Shown one piece after another: positions 34,658-43,071 of a stretch of 64,000 bases of DNA (positions are counted from its first letter, which is position 1; each line of letters begins with the position of its first letter). Under the pieces are notes generated by a model. It was not told the DNA's origin. It saw nothing but the letters and a program-made list of their open reading frames with translations, and ran no database searches. A program made the translations under genes and the position numbers. Origin of the DNA: Phytoseiulus persimilis (lineage: Eukaryota > Arthropoda > Arachnida > Mesostigmata > Phytoseiidae); the NCBI GenBank assembly GCA_037576195.1, contig CM075104.1, positions 440,775-504,774 of the forward strand. The letters are read 5' to 3'.

Positions 34658-37600
34658 ATGCAAAGTGCTCCAGAGACCGAAGCTTCGTTTAATCTTGACG
34701 ATTACGAGCTCCTAGAGTCTCCTGAAGAGAGAGTGATGGCTGACTCCTCTTCCGCAAGCGGATCTGGTTCAAAATCCAATCATGCATGCAGCATCACATT
34801 GGCTGATGATGGCAGAAACTGGCTCGCGTGGTCTTCACTGGTCACCGTGGTCCTGCAGAACAGCGGTGACGCCTACAAAGTTGTTTCTGGCGATCTTGTC
34901 ATAACAGCGACCGGCTATGAAGCTGCGAACGCTATGGCCAAAACAATCATCCTTAACTCAATCTCCCCCGTTCTGATAGCCACGTACTTCAGCATTTCTA
35001 CCCAAGATCTCAATGCGAAAGATCTCTATGAGGCACTGAAGAAGCGTTTTGCTCAAACAAGCGGTATTGCTCAAGACATAGCTCTTAGCTCGTTCTATAG
35101 CTTCCGCTACAATTCTTCGAAATCTACGACGAAGAATATAGATAATTTCAACAAATTATGCAGCGCATCGCACTTGCTGGCACGAAGGTGGACGAGAAAC
35201 AGGCATGCCAGCGTCTCCTGCAAAGCTTGCCCTCGTCCTGGGAAGGTCTTCGTTTGTTCTGGAGTGTTAAAACCGGAACCGATCAGACTCTTTCCAACCT
35301 TTACGTTCTTCTCCGTGAAGAAGCAATGCGACGTGAAAACTCCTCCCAGGCGGATCCGACCGCCTTGTTCTCTCGTCTCTCTATTCGCTCAAATAGACGA
35401 CCCAACTTCAACAATCGTCCTCAATACGATAATCGTCGTAATCAGAACTCCTCTTACCGACCTCAATCACGTCCTTCAAATACTTTTCAACGCGCTTCCC
35501 GCTTCAATTCCAACTCGTACAACTCCAACTCCAATGCTCGCTACCAGAACTCGAATCAAAACCGAAGAGTCGCCTCCAATCCAACTCAGGCTCCACCCGC
35601 TAATGCTTGGCGATCCAGCCAACCTCCTCGACCTCGTGTTTCGACCCAACCCCCACGCTCTCGCCAGCCACCTCTGAATCAGAGGCGCACTTCTCGCCCA
35701 ACAGCCTATAATGCTGAGACAATCGATCCCTTCGGATCTGATGTCGAGGTTCACATTGCCTCTGCTGCGCATAACAATCTTGATTCCTCAGTATGGTTAA
35801 TCGATTCTGGGGCAACCCACAACATTTGCAATGATTTGGATCTTTCCCGAAATTATCTCGCATACTCTTGTCCCCGTACTGTGAAAGTCGGCGGTCACCA
35901 ACAACTTCAAGCGTTTGGTGAAGGCGAGATCTTGCTTGTTGTGAACGGCTCCAATGGAGAAACTCTTTTACATCTCCATGAGGTTCTCTACGTGCCCGAA
36001 ATGAGGCGAAACCTCGTGTCGATGGCCTGTCTGATGAATGACAATTGGTCAATTACTGCCACTAAGACCACCCTTCGCTTGAACCGAGACTTAGCTACTC
36101 TCAGGGTTCGAGTGAACGACGGCCTTTTTGCCCTCCGAGCTACAGCTGTGACGGTTCCCATATCTGCCGAATGCTTGCTTTCATCGTCACAATCAGTCAC
36201 TCTGCAGAGTGCTCATGAAACACTTGGACACGTTAATAAACGCCAAGTTCAGCAATTTTTAGCTCGAGAGGGGATTCCCTTCAAAAGGGACCAGATCACC
36301 TGCACTGCCTGTATTGAAGGAAAACTGAGTCGGGCGACGTATCGCTCGAAACCCGATTCAGCTGTACCGCGGTCCCTGGGATACATTTCCACCGATCTGT
36401 GTGGTCCTATGTCAACTCCTGGTCTCAAAGGAGAACGTTACTTTATGAATATGAAAGACACCATGTCTCGTTTCAATCGAATCTTCTTGCTCAAAACCAA
36501 AGATCAAGCTCCCGCTCTCATCTAGCAATTCCTAACTTGGTTTCACACTCAAACCGGTACTCAAGTCAAGCAACTCTTCTGTGACCACGGCCTAGAATTC
36601 AATAATGCTCAAGTCAAAGCTTCTCTAGCTTCAATCGGCGCAGAGCTCGTCATGAGCCATGTTGCCTGTTCTCCCCAGAACGGCCGCGCTGAACGTCAAA
36701 ATCAAACTATCACTAAACTCGCTAGAACCATGCTCCTTGATTCAAAACTTCCGGAATTCTTGTGGCCAGAAGCTTGCAGATGTGCCGTTTTCATTCTCAA
36801 TATCGTAGACGTTTGTCCCCAAACAAACAAGTCTCCGTATGAAACAATTTACAAAGTGAAACCAAAGATCTCTCATCTACGCCCTTTCGGCTCCCCCTGC
36901 TTCATCTACAACGAAGGAGAAACTGACAAATGGACACACCGCGGCATCCCCGCGTTTCTGATCGGTTACACCGACCGTGTTGACGGCTTTCGTGTGTATC
37001 TCCCAGGTTCTCCTCCCTCAATTAGGGAAACCAAAGACGTCAGGTTCTTGGGGAAGGCACCAAAGAGTGCAGCGCATGTCCCCGGTTTGGGAACCGCCGA
37101 TGAAGCCACTGATTTTATGGACGCGCATGATTCCTCCGATTGCGATAGCATCGTTGAGGACCGGCATCCTGACGAGGAGCCCTTTCCGCCTGGAGCATTT
37201 GACTCGGCTGACGAAAGTGATTCTGCAGCTACGCGCTCGATCACGATACCCCCAATGGAGCCAATGAAAATGAACCTTCGACGCCGTACGAATCTTCGTA
37301 AGCCAAAGCGCTACGAAACAGAGGTGCAGCTAGCAGCGCCCTCTTCACCTGAGCCACAGACTCTTGCACAGGCTTTTGCGAGTCCAGAAGCAGAGTACTG
37401 GAAAGAAGCAATGGCTGAGGAAATGGCCGCACTTAAAGCTCATGGTGTTTGGACATTGGTCGACCCACCACAGAACAAGAAACCCGTAACTTGTCGCTGG
37501 GTCTTCCGCAGGAAAACCAATGCTGAAAATGAAATAGACCGATACCGTGCACGTCTCGTTGTTCGCGGTTATAATCAAATTCCTGGTCAAGAATTTCAGG

Positions 37601-38898
37601 AGCTCTTTAGCCCTGTTGCCAGGCTGGACACTGTCCGCGTTTTGCTTGCCACGAGTGCATCAATGCGTCTAAAACTTCGTCAATTTGACGTCACTACCGC
37701 CTTCCTCTATGGCGATCTCCAGGAACAAATCTGGATGACTCAACCCCCCGGATGGTCAGATGACACCGGCAGGGTATGCCTGTTGCACAAAAGTCTATAC
37801 GGGCTCAAACAAGCTCCGCGATACTGGAATCAAAAATTGGCAGATGTTCTACGGAATCTCAACTTCACTCAAAGCCAAGCCGATCACTGCCTATTCTACT
37901 GGCACGGCTCAAATGGCGAACTTCTAATGCTAGCAGTGTACGTCGATGATGGGCTAATCGCCTCGACGCATGAACACTTGATTACAGATACACTTACCAA
38001 ACTGGGAAAATCATTCAAACTCAAGACTTCTCCTCTGAGTCTTTTCCTTGGCATTCAGATTCATATCGATTCCGATCACAATATCTGGCTCAACCAGTAC
38101 AAGTACATCAAAAACATCCTGAAAAGGTTCAATCTTGAGGACTGTCGTCCCGTCTCAATTCCCGCAGACTCGGGAATATACGACATTGAGCCTACAACTG
38201 AAACTCGCGCAGAAGATCGACCTTATCGCCAACTTCTTGGCGCTCTCATGTTCTTATCTATCTGTACGCGACCAGATGTCTGTTTCTCCGTGGGTTTCCT
38301 AGCTCGCTTCCTTGAGAACTATTCAGAACAACACTGGCAGGCAGCACTGAAGATCCTGCGTTACTTGCAGGCGACACCCAACCTGTCAATTGTTTACTCC
38401 GGAAGCTCGTCCACCCCGCTAGCTGAAACGCTTAAGCTTTATTCGGACGCCGATTTTGCTGCTTGTAAACAGACCCGACGCTCGGTAAGTGGCTCACTTG
38501 TCACACTTGCCGGCGGTCCAGTCCTGTGGTCTTCCCAACAGCAACGATCAGTCTCACTGTCCTCCACCGAGAGCGAGTTCATAGCGGTCACTGACTGCTC
38601 AAAGTCTGCTCTCTGGCTTCGAACACTCTTCCAAGAATTACGAATCACTATTCGTCCAGTGATCTTCGTGGACAACATTGGAGCGATAAAGCTCATAGAG
38701 AATCCAGTCTTCCACAAACGCACGAAACACATTTCCACGAGATTCTTCTTCATTCGTCAACTACACGAACGTAAACAAGTCGAATATCGATATATTCCGA
38801 CGACAGAGAATCTCAGTGACGGTCTGACGAAACCACTTCACAAACCAATCTTCGAGCGTTATGGTTATGGTTATGGTTATTTATTGATCCTCCAATGA
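34658..38898 (+). pseudogene. Copia A1 gag-pol (one frameshift, one in-frame TAG)
   Basis: The ATG at 34658 opens a Copia polyprotein. Domains: Gag (residues of the form DDGRNWLAW, then an Asn/Gln/Arg-rich tail without a CCHC knuckle); protease IDSGATHNIC near 35800; integrase zinc region H-H-C-C at 36213-36330; integrase core with Asp in STDLCGP (36395), Asp in CDHGLEF (36583) and Glu in NGRAERQ (36690); RT with FDVTTAFLYGD (37686) and YVDDGLIAS (37942); RNase H with YSDADFAACKQTRRS (38440). A 1-base deletion near 35150 (compared with copy A2) shifts the frame in gag, and a TAG at 36523-36525 interrupts the integrase; everything else is open. The stop is displaced by a 114-bp replacement at 38859-38972. 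Confidence 0.9.
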
Positions 38899-38972
38899 GA
38901 TATCTACATTTTCTTTTATATACATATCACATGGGACCCAGTTCCTGGGGCGATTGCGTTCAGCGGATCTCT
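38859..38972 (+). other. 114-bp replacement unique to copy A1, with TTATGG repeats
   Basis: Where copy A2 has TCTTCG (47269-47274), copy A1 has 114 bp beginning with three TTATGG repeats, then an AT-rich stretch, ending CAGCGGATCTCT. It changes the last residues of pol and separates the pol stop from the env-like ATG. There is no target-site duplication. Its source is unknown; a templated repair patch is a possibility. Confidence 0.8.
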
Positions 38973-38993
38973 AACACTGATCGGCTTGCGACC

Positions 38994-39491
38994 ATGGCCG
39001 CTACCACAATCTTGTTCATAGTGTTCACGCTCTACGTTCTCTCTGTCCAATCCGCGTCTCCGAACTATTTTCGCTTCGAAGACTGCGATGACTCCTGTGT
39101 TTCATTAAACATCAGCTGTACAATTAGCAAGAAACCAACCGGTTTCCAATGCGCCTGTACACGCTCAGCATCGGCATGCTACAATGAGGCATCCGAGTCC
39201 GTGGTCTGTCTGAGGCCTCTTCTCCCTGCTGTGGGTGGCGAACAAATTTGGAAAGAATTCCGGGATCAACACTACCCCGTCCTTCCCCCTGTCATCATTG
39301 GAAACAGGTTTCTGCACTATGCTTTCGCAAGTGCAGGCGCTATACTCGCATTGGCCGTCTTTCTCGGAATCACGGTCCTTTGCATGGTCTACGATAAGCG
39401 TAGAAACTATCATTCATTTGCGAACCCATCGCCAAACCCGGCAGTTGATGGCCCCTACATGCCAACCACGGAGCTCGTCTCTCAACCCTAA
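38994..39491 (+). CDS. Env-like small type I membrane protein, copy A1 (165 aa)
   Basis: The ATG has a good Kozak context (GACCATGG). The protein has an N-terminal signal peptide (about residues 1-20, ending SVQS), a short ectodomain with seven cysteines (31, 35, 42, 53, 55, 62, 72) and one N-glycosylation sequon (Asn39), a transmembrane helix at about 108-132 (ASAGAILALAVFLGITVL), a basic stop-transfer KRR, and a Pro-rich tail of about 30 residues. The topology is that of a type I surface protein. I recognise no family; it is much shorter than retroviral Env and lacks an obvious furin site or fusion peptide. It is intact in both copies, which differ at few residues (Gly103/Asp, Val132/Ile). 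Expression may need splicing from the leader. Confidence 0.75.
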   Translation: MAATTILFIVFTLYVLSVQSASPNYFRFEDCDDSCVSLNISCTISKKPTGFQCACTRSASACYNEASESVVCLRPLLPAVGGEQIWKEFRDQHYPVLPPVIIGNRFLHYAFASAGAILALAVFLGITVLCMVYDKRRNYHSFANPSPNPAVDGPYMPTTELVSQP

Positions 39492-39880
39492 TTTCATTTA
39501 TCCGATGCACTTCATTCCTATTTTACCCATTCGGTCCTAGCATGCAACTTAGGTAGCACAAACAACTCGAAATGCTCAATTCAATTCTCCCATAGCCCTC
39601 CAAACTGCCGTGAATCTGCGAGGTATCCGAGAGAGGCACCTAGCTGTGCTGTGCGTGGTTCATACGCATCTCTTCTCTCTCTGTTTCTCAACGCACTTCT
39701 TCGGCCTCTATTCACTTCTTCCACTCCTCTCGCATGATTCTCCTTCGGCATGGCATAATATCACGGTATTAACCCGATGTACACCTCCAGGTCCCTCGTG
39801 TTTTTCCCTTGGTTCCTTGGACGCAGTTCGCCCCGACCGCTAGCATCCCATCGCTTGGTTTACCTCCAAATCCCTGCACT
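39492..39880 (+). other. Spacer between env-like and coiled-coil genes, copy A1
   Basis: This is a pyrimidine-rich stretch (CTTCTCTCTCTGTTTCTC near 39670) with short open frames only. The equivalent place in copy A2 contains element C. The empty site here reads GGCATAATATCACGG. Confidence 0.5.
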
Positions 39881-40765
39881 ATGCCCAAACAGTCACCTTT
39901 CTGGATTCACGTACTGGAACTCCAGGATCTGCATCGCGTTCCACGCGATGTTGCTCAAAAGGCGTCAGATCGCCTTTGGCCTCAAATGGATGAACAATCC
40001 CGATTTTACTACAGACAGGCAGTCGCGCCTGAATTCAACGAGAAAGCGAAACTTCTCCACACCGCGGCACGCCGCGCCAGACTGACGGCCCCTGCACTCG
40101 GATCGGCAGAATATGCCGAAACACTAATCGTGGAGTGCGCCACAAATCAAAAGAAAATTTCGGATCTAGAAAACACTGTCGAATGCCTGCGACGAAAATC
40201 GCAAAGCTCCTCGGCAGAAATCTCCACAGACCCTGCGCCTGAGGACACTCGGCCTACATCGGCAGACCACCTAAATGCAGATCCAGACTATCTAGACGAA
40301 GAAGTCTACAGCCCGTCAATCCCAACTGGTGCGGATGACCCTGTCGAATCAGAAGAAGCTCGTCAACTTGAGCTCGCTGAGACAGAGATCCGCATGCTCA
40401 AACAAAAGATCTACGATCTACGCGCTGAATCAGAGGCTAAACAGCGCCTCTATGATCGAGACAGAGGAAACTGGCATGACGGACGCGCATTCTATCAAAA
40501 GAAAATTGCTCGTCTCGAAAACGAACTAGAAGAATCAACAGCCTCAAAATACTTGTGTGATCACACTGATCACATTGAGCAACTCGAAACTCTCAACAGA
40601 AAGCAATCCGAAAGTAATTCCAAAGATCGACAACAACTACTCGATCTCCTTAACGAGAATTACGAGCTGAAAACACAGCTACTCAAAACGAAAATTGAGC
40701 TGAAACGCGCTCAACCAATCGACTGGCCGGAGTCCAGTTCTAGCACTCACAGTGGTTCTGTCTGA
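39881..40765 (+). CDS. Coiled-coil protein with HMG-box-like N-terminus, copy A1 (294 aa)
   Basis: I chose the ATG at 39881 because the protein-like pattern starts there. Residues about 5-60 have the spacing of an HMG box (PFWIHVLEL..., LWPQMDEQSRFYYRQA: Trp, then basic/acid, then Tyr and Ala). This is a weak resemblance, nearest to the HMG fold of the maelstrom type. A short coiled coil follows (about 88-105), then an acidic Ser/Pro/Asp linker (106-156) and a long coiled coil (157-275; e.g. EIRMLKQKIYDLRAE, KKIARLENELEES). The C-terminus is Ser/Thr-rich. The frame is intact and nearly identical in copy A2. A plus-strand AATAAA follows at 40873. The role is unknown; an RNP or DNA-binding accessory is only a guess. 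Confidence 0.75.
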   Translation: MPKQSPFWIHVLELQDLHRVPRDVAQKASDRLWPQMDEQSRFYYRQAVAPEFNEKAKLLHTAARRARLTAPALGSAEYAETLIVECATNQKKISDLENTVECLRRKSQSSSAEISTDPAPEDTRPTSADHLNADPDYLDEEVYSPSIPTGADDPVESEEARQLELAETEIRMLKQKIYDLRAESEAKQRLYDRDRGNWHDGRAFYQKKIARLENELEESTASKYLCDHTDHIEQLETLNRKQSESNSKDRQQLLDLLNENYELKTQLLKTKIELKRAQPIDWPESSSSTHSGSV

Positions 40766-40872
40766 ACCTCTTCTATTATGTAATGCATGCTAGGTGCCCT
40801 CAATCATCAACAATAGCCATATCAAACTCCTAAGTTACCTCAGACATATGCATGAACGTTATATCCTGAGTT

Positions 40873-40878
40873 AATAAA
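40873..40878 (+). terminator. Plus-strand polyadenylation signal AATAAA, copy A1
   Basis: AATAAA lies about 108 bases after the coiled-coil stop and about 31 bases from the opposing minus-strand signal. This makes a compact tail-to-tail junction inside the element. Confidence 0.6.
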
Positions 40879-40908
40879 CACAATGCAAGCTTAGAAAAAC
40901 ATTTCTCG

Positions 40909-40914
40909 TTTATT
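40909..40914 (-). terminator. Minus-strand polyadenylation signal overlapping the antisense stop codon, copy A1
   Basis: On the minus strand the sequence reads TAATAAA. The TAA (40915-40913) is the stop codon of the antisense gene and shares its last two bases with AATAAA. Confidence 0.65.
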
Positions 40915-41837
40915 ATACTCGTTCTGTCTCCACAAACGACTCAAACCCACGACAGAGAGGCAGCGGGATGCGTCCGCTGCTCTTTGCCTGCACCGCGGCC
41001 GGTTTCACGGCCCGGCCTGCTCGCAGTGCAACGCACTGCCTCCGCTGCGGAGAATAGCAGACCAGACACCGGTCCACTAATCGGCAGACGAAGCCTTCAA
41101 GGGAGATCCTCTCAACCTCCCCAACGTCCGGCTCGGCTCCCTCCCCCTCAGGTGTCCTCACTAATGGGGCGTCGTCCCCCGTGACCCACCGAGCCGAGCT
41201 GGTGGTCACCCTCTCGACTGCCAACGAGAACCTCGTCGAGGTCTCGTCTTGGCCCGACCCTCTCGTGGCCACCGCATGGCCGCCCGTCTGTTCCAGGCCT
41301 GGAAAGATGGAATGACGTTAAATCAGGCCTCAACAGACACTGACAAAACACGGAAAAATCGACCGCTCAGCACTTACTGATCACGGCCGCGCCCACGACA
41401 AGGGCAACAAAACTGATGATCGCCGCGGCGATCATCCTTGTTCGGGAGCACCCGCTCCCACAGGTGCCCCCGCTCCCACAGGTGCCCCTTGGCATCCCGC
41501 CACTGCTGAGGCCGAGGACACTGCGGAGGCCCCAGCTCCCGGAGCTTGTGCTCCGCTCCGTGGACTGGCGAGCCCGCTCCCGCGGTCGCCATGGGGAGAC
41601 ACGGCCGACCGATTCGACACTCGATGATCGGCCTTCCCTCGCCAAGCGATCGGCGCGGAGAGCCTCCGACGCTCTCCAAGTGGCCTCCGCGGCTGCTGCC
41701 GCCGGGCTCTCGCCGATCTCCAGGTCCACCTCCTCCTGGGAGCTCAACCAGGCACCCATCCTCTCCTCGGTTGTTCCTCGAGTCGTTCGGTTTTCCGAGC
41801 TGGGGGTGAGGGTGCGGCGACCGGAGCGTAGAAGCAT
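40913..41837 (-). CDS. Antisense spliced gene for a predicted type II membrane protein, copy A1 (281 aa)
   Basis: Predicted exons on the minus strand are 41837-41378 and 41298-40913. The 79-nt intron has donor GTAAGTG and acceptor TTTCCAG, the splice phase matches (phase 1), and the total is 846 nt including the stop. A TATA-like ATAAAAAG lies about 58 bases upstream of the ATG (revcomp of 41895-41902). The protein has an Arg/Ser/Glu-rich N-terminal region (1-133) with small GSGGTC repeats, a hydrophobic helix (about 135-153, IAAAIISFVALVVGAAVI) preceded by Arg, and a C-terminal region with five cysteines (225, 231, 234, 242, 269). Topology suggests type II. The region is markedly more GC-rich than the rest of the element, hinting at a captured gene. 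No known family is recognised. The opposite strand also has a long frame, so the strand choice is inference. Confidence 0.65.
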
Positions 41838-42472
41838 CACGAGGCACAAATTACAAGTTCAAAACGAACTGTACTCTGAACTAATTCCGCACGCCTTTTT
41901 ATCCTATCCGCCTAGGGCGAAATCAACCGACTTTTTCCCTCATTCTCGCAACTTGGATCAGCGACTCTGGGCAACCAAACTAAAAATCTTGAAAAACCAT
42001 CGAAACCTCTACGGATTTTCATCTTTATTGAAAGAAATCATTACTTCCCTGTGAGAGGGGAAAATGGTACAAATCTTGAGACACATGGATCATGATTTCC
42101 AGGTCAAATCACCAAGAAAAATGTCATATTTCACACTTCCTCAACTTTTATTTAAATGCCCCCCAACTGGCTCCACCCATAACACGCTCTCCGGAGAAAC
42201 TACGTCGAACTTCCTAACTGCGCATGCAGTCTCGATGAAAAACGAACGGTTGTAGCGTCTACCGACTACCGCGAATATTTGGATCCACGAACAATTCAAA
42301 CTGAAATAATCACTGTGAAGGAATCACTCGATTTTCTCAAGAAAAATTCGAACTCGACCGATTCCTCAATCTTCATAGCCAGAGGGGATATTCAATGTTT
42401 AATCACATTACGGAACTATCTTACGAATACTTTTTCAGCTGCGAGATCTTCGGACTCGACAGCCAGAGGGGA
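41838..42472 (+). other. 3' non-coding region of copy A1 with two polypurine-tract-like motifs
   Basis: The first part would be the promoter of the antisense gene. AGCCAGAGGGGAT occurs at 42377-42389, and its near-copy AGCCAGAGGGGA occurs at 42461-42472 directly before LTR 2, where it is the probable polypurine tract. No convincing plus-strand gene is seen. Confidence 0.6.
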
Positions 42473-42933
42473 TGTTGGAGATCAGAATCTGAAGCCTGTC
42501 GGGCTCAGATCTCGCACGCGTCTGAGAGCATGACACACTCAGATGACTCACAGTACTCCCAAGTCACGACGTCTGGGAAATGCAACGAAATCGGGGTTCC
42601 AACCCCGACAGCAGATGTAAGGGACTGATACAGACAGTCCACATAAAACCAAGAGTACGGAGTCGGGATTACAACCCCTGCGACCTGCAAACTAGACCAT
42701 CTGTCAACTTATGTTAAGATGTGACTCATCTGGTGTCTGGACTCTAGACCAATCATGGGAGAGCTACGCTCCCCTTCTAGGTATATAAAGACCCTCTTTT
42801 CGAATGAACTTCACTGTGGTACAGAGCCTCCTACTCTACACGTCTCTTGCGCTGTCACTCTTGTTGTCAACTGAGCTAGTGTTCCACACCTTCGATCCTC
42901 TACCTTCGAACCCTACGACTTCCAGTCCTATCA
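42473..42933 (+). mobile_element. Family A LTR 2 (shared middle LTR)
   Basis: This 461-bp LTR serves as 3' LTR of copy A1 and 5' LTR of copy A2. It has its own differences (about three private substitutions, including AATGAAC in place of AATAAAC at the polyadenylation signal). No host sequence or target-site duplication flanks it. Confidence 0.95.
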
Positions 42934-42943
42934 CGTTATCAGC
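42934..42943 (+). promoter_or_regulatory. Probable half-tRNA-Ile primer-binding site, copy A2
   Basis: CGTTATCAGC follows the middle LTR directly, identical to copy A1, so copy A2 has a complete primer site. Confidence 0.55.
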
Positions 42944-43071
42944 CACGTATTCGCTACGTGACGACACAGCGTGACTTCGCGATCGACTACTGTCGGGTAA
43001 GCTGACCTCTACCTACTCACCTAGCTACAGCTCAGCTAATACAGTTGCAGTCAGGTATATTTTTTCGGCCC

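Noticed and set aside
38859-38880. TTATGG repeats as a telomere-like tract
   Set aside because: Only three units inside a retroelement patch, unlike the arthropod TTAGG repeat.
41416-42054. Plus-strand 212-codon frame opposite the antisense gene
   Set aside because: It is Arg/Pro-rich as expected from the complement of a GC-rich coding region and has no domain; the minus strand has promoter-like, splice and polyadenylation signals. It remains the main alternative.
42473-42933. Two independent, adjacent Copia insertions instead of a tandem array
   Set aside because: The middle LTR is single and unflanked by duplications, while CTCCC flanks the outermost LTRs.
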